From positions 113,333-138,899 of the forward strand of contig NW_003546488.1 of NCBI RefSeq assembly GCF_000090795.2: DNA of 25,567 nt, in the 5' to 3' direction. Positions 1 to 8,186 of the stretch are shown here, piece by piece (within the stretch, counting starts at the first letter, position 1; the number at the start of each line of letters is the position of its first letter). Position numbers and translations under genes: made by a program. The DNA comes from Amphimedon queenslandica. Taxonomy: Eukaryota > Porifera > Demospongiae > Haplosclerida > Niphatidae. The notes under the pieces were generated by a model. The model saw nothing but the letters and a program-made list of their open reading frames with translations. It had not been told where the DNA came from and made no database searches.

Positions 1-290
1 CCACCCAAAACGTCTCCCCAGTGAGATATGTAAGACCTCGATCAAGCTCTATTAAAGAAAGAGTCAAGTTTTTTGAGAGTACTGACATTGAGAGAAAGAC
101 CAGTGGTGGTAGTAGTGGTGGGTTTGGTCCTGTAGCTCCAGCTCCTGTACCTGGTGGTGGAGGTGGGGGTCCTACTGATAGTCCTACATTTGGCGGTACT
201 AGGAGAAGAACGGGCCTAGCGACTACCTCTTATCTTCAATCTGATTTAATGGAGAATGGCCCTTCGGCTGATCCCTCTTCTTTCTCGTAG
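1..290 (+). CDS. C-terminal exon of an unrecognised gene (5' end outside the window)
   Basis: The frame that ends at the TAG at 288-290 is open back to the left edge, so this is probably the last exon or part of it. The visible tail is about 95 residues. It has a basic, helix-prone start (SIKERVKFFES around residues 13-23), then Gly/Pro/Ser-rich disordered sequence with a PAPVPGGGGGG run, then an RRR-rich and Ser-rich end. Nothing in it identifies a family; the tail resembles the disordered C-termini of cytoskeletal or signalling scaffold proteins, but that is only an impression. The first in-frame ATG-like codon here is a GTG, so no start is claimed. It is on the same strand as the FReD genes, 392 bp upstream of gene A, and shares no sequence with them. 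Confidence 0.55.
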   Translation, partial: TQNVSPVRYVRPRSSSIKERVKFFESTDIERKTSGGSSGGFGPVAPAPVPGGGGGGPTDSPTFGGTRRRTGLATTSYLQSDLMENGPSADPSSFS

Positions 291-682
291 GATTCAATAG
301 GAGAGAGGAGGGGAGGGTAAATGGAAGAAGGATTAATTCCGTCTTTTTTCTATATTCTATCCTCTCACTTTCTTTCTCTCTCTTTTTCTTTTCTTTATGT
401 AATTTTAGTTCATTTCAATATGTTCATGTTTTTTGTTTCTCTGTTGATCAGAGAGAAGGAGAATCATCAAGACTCTGTTTGTACACCTTGCTCTCTGTAT
501 CCCCTCCTCTCTCTCTTTCTCTCATTCTCTTCCTACAACTCTTTGTTGTATTATTTTTCCAGATTTTAATTTTATTTTTTCAGATGGTGATACTTAGTAA
601 TTATTATAATATAAAGTTATTAACTTTAATAGGCGTGGCTTGGCATTGGTTTGCTTGGGAGTGTAGTACGAGGTCTAGTATT
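291..682. other. Intergenic: CT-rich tract and remnant of FReD-array flank
   Basis: There is no convincing gene. About 350-540 is pyrimidine-rich (TTTCTCTCTC runs) and gives spurious Leu/Phe/Ser-rich reading frames. About 540-603 closely matches the 3' flank of gene D (6300-6360) and, less well, that of gene A (about 2140-2180), including a shared CTTTGTTGTATT and a CCAGATTTTAATT. This looks like the right-hand flank of a lost upstream FReD copy, so the array boundary here is a recombination scar. Gene A lacks the conserved upstream element found before B to F. Confidence 0.6.
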
Positions 683-2047
683 ATGGATGAGATGTTGAAT
701 GACAGGTTGAACGACAGGATAAATGATAATAAATGGAATATGGAAAGAATACACTCTTCAGTGCTTTTCACTCTAGATATATTGAAATGCACTTTTTATC
801 TCCTTCTCATCTGGTTCTTTCTTGCAGCTATCCCTAACTATCAGTCTAAAGAGACAAGTATGACACAGACTAACTATTGCTTCACTCTATTTTAAATAAA
901 GTAGGTTGTATTGCACATGATTGTAAGGAGCTGTATGAGCAGGGACATACCTGCAGTGGAGTATACACCATCAAACCTGATGAACTACCTGCTTTTGAGG
1001 TACCAGTAGTTAATTCATACAATGAATAGCTTCCACCTAGGGCTAGCAAATTATGCTTTTAGGCACTGCCCCGAATTCCATTCTAGATACTATGCTTTGA
1101 AATTAATCCAATTATATCAACTTACATGTATCAAGAGTACATAATAATATTATGTACTCTTGCATGTATGTATCTGTTATATAATTGTAATAAAAATAAT
1201 CTATTGTAATAATGCCAGAATCTGAAAATGTTTTTTCTAAGACTTTGAATCACTGAAAAATAAAATAATCCAAGTCATTGGCCTCGCTCAGCTTTGCGTA
1301 GGCACGAGGACTATAGTTGCACTAGTACTTGCTGTATTGAATTGTAATTTCATGTGGTCAGGGGTATGGGGTCAGAAATTTTACCCATTATGCTCCAATT
1401 ATTCCAGCATAATAACTTGCCCTATTATGCTCCAAATTACTAGCATTATTAGCATATTTGCCTAGCCCTATTTCCACCTATTGGGTCTGCATTTACAGGT
1501 TTATTGTGATATGAGTAATGGTAGTGGTTGGACTGTATTTCAAAGGAGAATGGATGGTTCTGTTGACTTTTATCGCAAGTGGACTGAATACATAAAGGGA
1601 TTTGGAGATCTCAATGGAGAGTTCTGGCTGGGACTTGATAAAATACACCGACTCACAGCAACAGGCAATACTAGCCTACGTGTTGACCTAAAGGACTTTG
1701 AAGGTGTCAGTGTGTTTGCTCATTATTCTACATTTATAGTTGGAGGTGCACACACTAGCTACACACTAACAGTAGGAGGATACAGTGGGAATGCTGGAGA
1801 CAGCTTATGTGTGCATAATAATATGAAATTTTCAACTCACGATCGTGACAGTGATGCCCATCATGATTTGAATTGTGCTGCTCATGTGAAAGCAGCATGG
1901 TGGTACAATGATTGTCATCATTCAAATCTTAATGGTCAATATTTGGCTGGAACTCATAAAACACGTGGTGATGGAGTGAACTGGTTAGGTTTTAAAGGCC
2001 ATAACTATTCGTTGAAGGTGTCTGAAATGAAGATTAGAAGAAAGTAA
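683..2047 (+). CDS. FReD gene A: type II membrane fibrinogen-related lectin
   Basis: Exons are 683-857, 905-999 and 1499-2047, in frame throughout (272 aa). Exon 1 encodes a short tail with LND repeats (MLNDRLNDRIND) and one hydrophobic helix (about residues 30-50, ending in LLLIWFFLAA) with no signal peptide, which predicts an N-in/C-out signal anchor. Exon 2 starts the FReD (HDCKELYEQG, CSGVYTIKPD). Exon 3 holds its core: [31 protein letters not shown], a calcium-loop-like DRDSD, then a Cys pair around AAWWYND (NCA and CHHSNLNG). FReDs usually bind acetylated sugars or microbial surfaces outside cells; the ligand here is unknown. Intron 2 is enlarged by a transposon at 1038-1470. The 3' half and downstream flank pair with gene D, its block-duplicate partner. 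An extra Cys (DSLCVHNN) is unique to this copy. Start: first ATG giving the LND tail. Confidence 0.85.
1038..1470. mobile_element. Non-autonomous hAT-like element (433 bp) in intron 2 of gene A
   Basis: Imperfect terminal inverted repeats begin TAGGGCTAGCAAAT at the left and, on the reverse complement, TAGGGCTAGGCAAAT at the right. Flanking 8-bp direct repeats are CTTCCACC (1030-1037) and TTTCCACC (1471-1478), with one mismatch. The matching intron of gene B (2928-2982) has the same flanks with a single TTTCCACC and no insert, so it serves as the empty site. An 8-bp duplication with a YAGGG terminus is typical of the hAT superfamily. Subterminal ATTATGCT-type repeats occur near both ends. No transposase frame is present. 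A 31-bp palindrome lies inside at 1132-1162. Confidence 0.85.
1132..1162. repeat. 31-bp near-perfect palindrome inside the hAT-like element
   Basis: Two 15-base arms (CAAGAGTACATAATA and its exact reverse complement) are separated by one base. It could form a hairpin or cruciform and may be an internal feature of the element. Confidence 0.85.
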
Positions 2048-2394
2048 AAGTCTGATGTCTATTAGTAACAACAGTTTTATTATCTTAGACTAGTAATAGT
2101 ATAACAGTTCCTAGTGTTATGATGACTATTAATTAAACCTTTGTTGCATTCTTTTTCCAGATTTTAATTTTTCAGATGTAATAGTTACTATTAAATTAAT
2201 GAAGTAGATAAAATTAATTTTAAACCATGAAAAGTAGTAGAATCACTATTCAGAGAGAATGACTCTGATTATTATTAAGGCTCTCATTCTTCAGGTTTTA
2301 ATGTATTTTTCAATTAATAATTGTCAAACAATACCTTGAAAGTCAAACCCATTAGAAAAGTAGTGGTATATCATATTTCAAATTTCTGCATGTA
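2048..2394. other. Intergenic between genes A and B
   Basis: AT-rich sequence with no gene. It holds the 3' flank of A (TCTGATGTCTATTA, then TTCCAGATTTTAATT) and upstream sequence of B. The whole stretch has a counterpart at about 6213-6549 between D and E, including the shared GAGAGAATGACTCT and ATTAGAAAAGTAGTGGT strings, which shows that the block duplication includes the spacers. Confidence 0.7.
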
Positions 2395-2433
2395 TTCATG
2401 AGTTGTGTGTTTACGTTGCTATGCATGTTACAG
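2395..2433 (+). promoter_or_regulatory. Conserved upstream element of gene B
   Basis: This matches elements before C, D, E and F (core TTCATGA[AG]TTGTGTG, then TTTACGTTGCTATG and TGTTACAG). It lies about 110 bp before the ATG and is followed by the anchor-class sequence CAAGAGTTGATCCACC. It may be a proximal promoter motif, or the 3' end of a 5'UTR intron, because TGTTACAG resembles a splice acceptor. Confidence 0.5.
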
Positions 2434-2545
2434 CAAGAGTTGATCCACCCTATAACTTTCAAAGTTCAAACTATTTCAATAGGGAGGCTTCACTGTTTTA
2501 ATTTTTGTTTTAAATTTTCTTCTGTGATCATAGATATAGACCTAT

Positions 2546-3531
2546 ATGGCTGCTATGGAATTAAATGATGAAAACTTAAATAACAGGTCGAATGATCAGA
2601 ACTTAAATGATCAGTATAATCGGAACTTAAATGATCCGGTCCTAAATGATCAGATGGATATTGCAAGACTACATGCTTTAGTGCTCTTCATACTGGATAC
2701 CGTGATAACTATTTTTTGTCTACTGTTTCTTATCTGGTTTTTTGTTGGAACCGTCATCACTATCAATCAATACAATTCTGATCATCATGATACAGGTATG
2801 ACACAAACTAATATTGTGTTACTCTATTTATAGACTAATAGCACATGATTGCAAGGAACTATATGAGCAGGGACATACCCACAGTGGAGTGTACACTATC
2901 AAACCAGATAAACTACCTGCTTTTGAGGTAATTAATTCATACAATGAATAGTTTCCACCTATAATTGGGTCTGCATTTACAGGTTTATTGTGATATGAGT
3001 AATGGTGGTGGTTGGACTGTATTTCAAAGGAGAATGGATGGTTCGGTTAACTTTTATCTCAAGTGGGCCGACTACAAAAAAGGATTTGGAGATCTCAATG
3101 GAGAGTTCTGGCTGGGACTTGATAAAATACACCGACTCACAGCAACAGGCAATACTAGCCTACGTGTTGACTTGGAAGATTTTGAAGGTGTCAGTGTGTT
3201 TGCTCATTATTCTACATTTATAGTTGGAGGTGCTCACACTAGCTACACACTAACAGTAGGAGGATACAGTGGGAATGCTAATGACAGCTTATCTGTTGAT
3301 CATAATAATATGAAATTTTCAACTCATGATCGTGACAATGATATTGATGATGATCAATGTGCTAGTACATACAAAGGAGCATGGTGGTACTTTAAGTGTC
3401 ATTATTCAAATCTTAATGGTCAATATTTGACTGGTGCGCATACCACTTTTGCTGATGGAGTGAACTGGCTTCATTTTAAAGGCTATTATTATTCTTTGAA
3501 GGTATCTGAAATGAAAATTAATAGGAAATAA
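2546..3531 (+). CDS. FReD gene B: type II membrane fibrinogen-related lectin
   Basis: Exons are 2546-2795, 2842-2927 and 2983-3531, all in frame (294 aa). The N-terminal tail is an Asn/Leu/Asp repeat (NLND or LND about five times, residues 5-35), then a transmembrane helix at about residues 44-72 (IFCLLFLIWFFVG), a short stem, and the FReD from AHDCKEL. Exon 3 has intact VYCDMSNGGG, VFQRRMDGS, a DRDND calcium-type loop, and the Cys pair QCAS and KCHYSNLNG. Exon 2 is shorter than in A because its acceptor lies nine bases further in. The extra Cys of the other copies (HTCSG) is His here (HTHSG). Topology predicts the FReD on the cell surface. It pairs with gene E in the second block and shares its 3' flank with C and E (AACAGCATTGTAG and onward). 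Confidence 0.87.
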
Positions 3532-3830
3532 AACAGCATTGTAGTTTTCTTAACAATTACCTACTATTAGTAAATAATGTTATAGCTATACAGTTATGAT
3601 CTTATGTTTTCTTGTTGTAAAACAGTCTCTTTGATCTCTGTTGTTTTTATAGTGAGAGGGAGGAATGATATAAAATATTTTTCATTCCCTTCTCTCTCAT
3701 TCTCACTTTAACTTGAATTTTATTTTTCAATAATGATGATAATAACTTCAATCAGATGTATTTGCCAAAGTAGCAACGCCCTAAAAGGCAGGCCCTTTAC
3801 ATGATATCATATTTCACTTTCAGTTCTATA
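3532..3830. other. Intergenic between genes B and C
   Basis: No gene. The sequence (GTGAGAGGGAGGAATGATAT, then CTCTCATTCTCAC and AAAAGGCAGGCCCTTTACAT) recurs after C at about 4811-5111 and after E at about 7797-8096. It is a spacer module of the array. Confidence 0.7.
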
Positions 3831-3869
3831 TTCATGAATTGTGTGTTTACGTTGCTATGTATGTTATAG
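3831..3869 (+). promoter_or_regulatory. Conserved upstream element of gene C
   Basis: Same core as before B, D, E and F, here ending TGTTATAG. It is followed by a second-class downstream sequence (AAAATCCGCCCTTCA, then TTGCAAAGAGGTGCC) shared only with F, unlike the TTGATCCACCC class of B, D and E. Confidence 0.5.
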
Positions 3870-3975
3870 CGAGAGTCAAAATCCGCCCTTCAGTCTATTG
3901 CAAAGAGGTGCCAGCTTTAAACTTAAACTTAAGTTCAGCTGTCAACTATGGCTGAGATACTAAATGATCAGTTAA

Positions 3976-4810
3976 ATGTTGATAATAAATCAAATATTAC
4001 TTTTTGTGTCCTGTTCCTTTTCTTTTTTTTTTCTTGGAACAATCACTATTTATCAAACTCAAGAGACAGGTATGATAGCTACTAACTGATATTGTATCAT
4101 CCTATTTATACCTATAGGCTGCATAAGTGACATTGTACGTGACTGCAAGGAACTGTATGAGCAGGGACATACCTGCAGTGGAGTGTACACTATCAAACCT
4201 GATAAACTACCTGCTTTTGAGGTACCAATAATTATCTAATTCATAGTGGAGTCTGCATTTATAGGTTTATTGTGATATGAGTAATGGTAGTGGTTGGACT
4301 GTATTTCAAAGGAGAATGGATGGTTCGGTTAACTTTTATCTCAAGTGGGCCGACTACATAAAAGGATTTGGAGATCTCAATGGAGAGTTCTGGCTGGGAC
4401 TTGATAAAATACACCGACTCACAGCAACGGGCAATTCTAGCCTACATGTTGACTTGGAAGATTTTGAAGGTGTTAGTGTGTTTGCTCATTACTCTACATT
4501 TATAGTTGGAGGTGCACACACTAGCTACACACTAACAGTAGGAGGATATAGTGGGAATGCTAATGACAGCTTATCTGGTCATGATAAGATGAAATTTTCA
4601 ACTCATGATCGTGACAATGATATCTATGATGGTAACTGTGCTAGTGCATACAAAGGAGCATGGTGGTACCATAAGTGTCATTCTTCAAATCTTAATGGTC
4701 GATATTTGACTGGTGCACATAGCACACCTGCTGATGGAGTGAACTGGTATGATTTTAAAGGCCATCATTATTCTTTGAAGGTATCTGAAATGAAAATTAA
4801 TAGGAAATAA
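3976..4810 (+). CDS. FReD gene C: fibrinogen-related lectin, probably secreted through an alternative-frame start
   Basis: Exons are 3976-4069, 4118-4221 and 4265-4810 (247 aa, in frame). The ATG used in A, B and E has a counterpart at 3948 (MAEILNDQL), but its frame shifts at a ten-T run (4023-4032) and stops just after the first splice junction. The frame that joins exons 2 and 3 correctly has its own ATG at 3976, inside the second LND codon set in the +1 frame. It gives MLIINQILLFVSCS followed by SFFFLGTITIY, which looks like a signal peptide and not a tail-plus-anchor. The FReD is complete: RDCKELYEQG, CSGVYTIKPD, VYCDMSNGSG, a DRDND loop, and the Cys pair NCAS and KCHSSNLNG. Alternatives are a recently frameshifted membrane form, or an assembly error in the T run. 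The start is the uncertain part; the exon 2-3 reading is solid. Confidence 0.68.
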
Positions 4811-5111
4811 AACAGCATTGTAGTTTTCTTAACAACTACCTATTATTAGTAAATAATTCTATAGCTATACAGTTATGATATTATGTTTTCTTGTTGTAAA
4901 ACTGTTCCTTTGATCTCTATTGTTGTTATAGTGAGAGAGAGGAATGATATAAAATATTTTCCATTCACTTCTCTCTCATTCTCACTTTATACCTTCAATT
5001 TTATTTTTCAATAATGATGATAATAAAATCAATTAGATCTATTTTCCAAAGTAGCAATGCCCTAAAAGGCAGGCCCTTTACATGATATCATATTTCACTT
5101 TCAGTTCTATA
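4811..5111. other. Intergenic between genes C and D
   Basis: No gene. This is another copy of the spacer module found after B and E, and contains the junction between the two three-gene blocks. Confidence 0.7.
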
Positions 5112-5150
5112 TTCATGAATTGTGTGTTTACGTTGCTTTATGTGTTACAG
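5112..5150 (+). promoter_or_regulatory. Conserved upstream element of gene D
   Basis: Same TTCATGAATTGTGTG and TTTACGTTGC core ending TGTTACAG, followed by the anchor-class GAGTTGATCCACCC. It is about 130 bp before the ATG of D. Confidence 0.5.
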
Positions 5151-5277
5151 CAAGAGTTGATCCACCCTTCAAAGTTCAAACTGTTTCAATAGGGAGGCTT
5201 CTGGGCACTGTTTTAACTTTTGTTTTAAATTTTCTTTAGTCATCATCTTCATCAGAGGGTCATAGATATAGACCTAT

Positions 5278-6212
5278 ATGGCTACTCAGAACTTTTTATA
5301 TGATCAGAACTTAAATGATCCATTCTTAAATGATCAGAGCTGTATTGCAAGACTACATGCTTTAGTGCTTTTGATACTGGATACTGTGATAACTATTTTT
5401 TGTCTACTGTTTCTTATCTAGTTTTTTGTTGGAGCAATTACTATTTATTCAACTCAAGAGACAGGTATCATAGCTAGTTACTAGCTAATATTGTGTCATC
5501 CTATTTATACCTATAGGCTGCATAAGTAACATTGCACATGATTGTAAGGAACTCTATGATCAGGGACATACCTGCAGTGGAGTGTATACTATCAAACCTG
5601 ATGAATTCCCTGCTTTTGAGGTAATTAACTCATGTAATAGCTTTTATGAATCACTTATTGCAGGTTTATTGTGATATGAGTAATGGTAGCAGTTGGACTG
5701 TATTTCAAAGGAGAGTGGATGGTTCTGTTGACTTCTATCGCAAGTGGACAGAATATGTAAAAGGATTTGGAGATCTCAATGGAGAGTTCTGGCTGGGACT
5801 TGATAAAATACACCGACTCACTGCAACAGGCAGTGCTAGCCTACGTGTTGACTTGGAAGATTTTGAAGGTGTTAGTGTGTTTGCTCATTATTCTACATTT
5901 ATAGTTGGAGATGCACATATAAAATACACACTAACAGTAGGAGGATACAGTGGGAATGCTGGAGACAGCTTAGCTTTTCATAATAAGATGAACTTTACAA
6001 CTCACGATCGTGACAATGATGCCCATCATACTTTGAATTGTGCTATTCATGTGAAAGCAGCATGGTGGTACAATGATTGTCATCATTCAAATCTTAATGG
6101 TCAATATTTGGCTGGACCTCATAGCACACCTGCTGATGGAGTGAACTGGTTAGGTTTTAGAGGCCACAACTATTCTTTGAAGGTGTCTGAAATGAAGATT
6201 AGAAGAAATTAA
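5278..6212 (+). pseudogene. FReD gene D: intact FReD behind a nonsense codon in the anchor; chimeric exon 1
   Basis: Exons 5278-5464, 5517-5620 and 5664-6212 keep phase, but codon 48 is TAG at 5419-5421, exactly where B and E have the Trp codon TGG of LIWFF in the transmembrane helix. No later ATG exists in exon 1. Exons 2 and 3 are otherwise perfect (HDCKELYDQG, VYCDMSNGSS, DRDND, Cys pair NCA and CHHSNLNG). The first two thirds of exon 1 match the anchor class of B and E; the end (ACTATTTATTCAACTCAAG), the following intron and the start of exon 2 match C and F. It is therefore a recombinant of the two types. It could be a young pseudogene, a null allele, or a copy read with an unannotated alternative first exon. 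The 3' half pairs with gene A. Confidence 0.75.
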
Positions 6213-6549
6213 GTGTCTGATGTCTATTATTAGCAATAGTTTTTATTATCCTAGACTATTAGTAGTAAAACAGCTCCTAGTGTTATTATGACTATTAAAA
6301 CTTTGTTGTATTCTTTTTCCAGATTTTAATTAAATTTTTTAGATGGTGATAATTAGTAATATTAGATAAATAAAATTAATTTAAACCAAGGATAGTGAAG
6401 TCATTATTCGGAGAGAATGACTCTAATTATTAAGACTCTCATTTTTTTTAGATTTTAATTTATTGTTTAATTACTATTGTCAGACAATACCTTGAAGTCA
6501 AGCCCATTAGAAAAGTAGTGGTGTATCATATTTCAAATTTACTCATGTA
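6213..6549. other. Intergenic between genes D and E
   Basis: AT-rich, no gene. It aligns with 2048-2394 between A and B, as expected from the block duplication. Confidence 0.7.
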
Positions 6550-6588
6550 TTCATAAGTTGTGTTTACATTGCTATGCATGTTACAGCA
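6550..6588 (+). promoter_or_regulatory. Conserved upstream element of gene E
   Basis: A slightly diverged copy (TTCATAAGTTGTG, TTTACATTGCTATG, TGTTACAG) followed by GAGTTGATCCACCC, about 100 bp before the ATG. Confidence 0.5.
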
Positions 6589-6689
6589 AGAGTTGATCCA
6601 CCCTTCAAACTACTGCAAAAGGGAGGCTTCACTGTTTTAACTTTCCTTTGGTCATCATTTTCATTTGAGGATCATAAATACAGATCTAT

Positions 6690-7796
6690 ATGGCTGCTAT
6701 GGATGAGGAATTAAATGATGAGAATTTGAATGACAGACTGAATGATCATAACTTAAATAATCAGAGCTTAAATAATGCACTGAATAATAAAAAGGGGAAT
6801 ATTGCAAGATTACATGCTTTAGTGCTTTTCACACTGGATACTGTGATAACTATTTTCTGTCTACTGTTCCTTATTTGGTTTTTTCTTGGAACCATCATTA
6901 CGATCAATCAATACAATTCTGATCATCAAGACACAGGTATGACACAGACTAATATTGCTTCACTCTATTTTTGAACTAATAGGTTGTATTACATGTGATT
7001 GTAAGGATAATAGATCTAATGATTCTGATTGTCAAGAGACAACCATAGTGAAAACAAGTATGGCAGAAACAAATATTGTGAAGCTCTATTCACAGACTAA
7101 TAGGTTGTATTGCACGTGATTGTAAGGAACTATATGATCAGGGACATACCTGCAGTGGAGTATACACTATCAAACCTGATAAACTACCTGCTTTTGAGGT
7201 AATTTATTCATGCAATAGCTGTAGTATCAAGATGCATTATTATTTGGTAGGTTTATTGTGATATGAGTAGTGGTGGTGGTTGGACTGTATTTCAAAGGAG
7301 AATGGATGGCTCAGTTAACTTTTATCTCAAGTGGGCCGACTACCGAAAAGGATTTGGAGACCTCAATGGAGAGTTCTGGCTGGGACTTGATAAAATACAC
7401 CGACTCACAGCAACAGACAATACTAGCCTACGTGTTGACTTGGAAGATTTTGAAGGTGTCAGTGTGTTTGCTCATTATTCTACATTTATAGTTGGAGATG
7501 CACATACAAAATACACACTAACAGTAGGAGGATACAGTGGGAATGCTGGAGACAGCTTATCTGGTCATGATAAGATGAAATTTTCAACTCATGATTATGA
7601 CAATGATATCGCTGATATTAACTGTGCTATTGCATACAAAGGAGCATGGTGGTATACTGAAGGTCATGTTTCAAATCTTAATGCTCGGTATTTGATTGGT
7701 GCACATACCACTTTTGCTGATGGAGTGAACTGGGGTAGTTTTAAAGGCCATCGTTATTCTTTAAAGGTGTCTGAAATGAAAATTAGTAGAAAATGA
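6690..7796 (+). CDS. FReD gene E: type II membrane fibrinogen-related lectin with an optional stalk exon
   Basis: Core exons are 6690-6936, 7104-7198 and 7251-7796 (295 aa). A tail rich in LND/LNN units (residues 7-33) precedes a transmembrane helix (IFCLLFLIWFFLG, about residues 43-71), a short stem and a FReD that starts RDCKELYDQG. An extra phase-compatible 75-nt exon at 6983-7057 would add 25 residues to the stem. The FReD has VYCDMSSGGG, VFQRRMDGS and a DYDND loop, but the second Cys of the C-terminal pair is Gly (WYTEGHVSN, where sister genes have xCHxSN), so the usual disulfide next to the binding pocket should be missing. The downstream spacer matches those of B and C. It is the block partner of gene B. 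Confidence 0.83.
6983..7057 (+). other. Duplicated 75-nt candidate exon in gene E
   Basis: It is flanked by CTAATAG before and a GTATGGCAG donor after, echoing the acceptor and donor of the neighbouring exons (GTATGACAC, then CTAATAG). Phase 1 on both sides and a length divisible by three mean inclusion keeps the frame. The encoded 25 residues are Cys-rich at the start (CITCDC) and polar after. It arose by a local tandem duplication of about 120 bp absent from gene B. Use as an exon is inferred. Confidence 0.55.
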
Positions 7797-8096
7797 AACA
7801 GCATTGTCGTTTTCCTTAACAACTACCTGTTATTAGTAAATAATTCTATAGCTATACAGTTATGATATTATGTTTTCTTGTTATAAAACAGTCCCTTTGA
7901 TCTCTCTTGTTGTTATAATGAGAGGGAGGAATGATATAAAATATTTTTCATTCACTTCTCTCTCATTCTCACTTTACCTTCAATTTTATTTTTCAATAAT
8001 GATGATAATAACTTCAATTAGATCTATTTGCCAAACATGCAATGCCCTAAAAGGCAGGCCCTTTACATGATATCATATTTCACTTTCAGTTCTATA
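7797..8096. other. Intergenic between genes E and F
   Basis: No gene; third copy of the spacer module (compare 3532-3830 and 4811-5111). A 66-residue open frame at 7870-8070 is not conserved in the other two copies. Confidence 0.7.
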
Positions 8097-8135
8097 TTCA
8101 TGAATTGTGTGTTTACGTTGCTATGTATGTTACAG
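8097..8135 (+). promoter_or_regulatory. Conserved upstream element of gene F
   Basis: Same core (TTCATGAATTGTGTG, TTTACGTTGCTATG, TGTTACAG), followed by the C/F-class GTAAAAATCCGCCCTTCA. Confidence 0.5.
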
Positions 8136-8186
8136 TGAGAGTAAAAATCCGCCCTTCAATCTATTGCAAAGAGGTGCCTGTCAGTT

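Noticed and set aside
3002..3223. 73-residue frames inside exon 3 of B, E and F
   Set aside because: A conserved shadow frame of the FReD; conservation follows from the main frame.
5419..5421. TAG in gene D as a recoded or read-through codon
   Set aside because: Sister genes have TGG at this place and other genes here use TAG as a normal stop, so a nonsense mutation is simpler.
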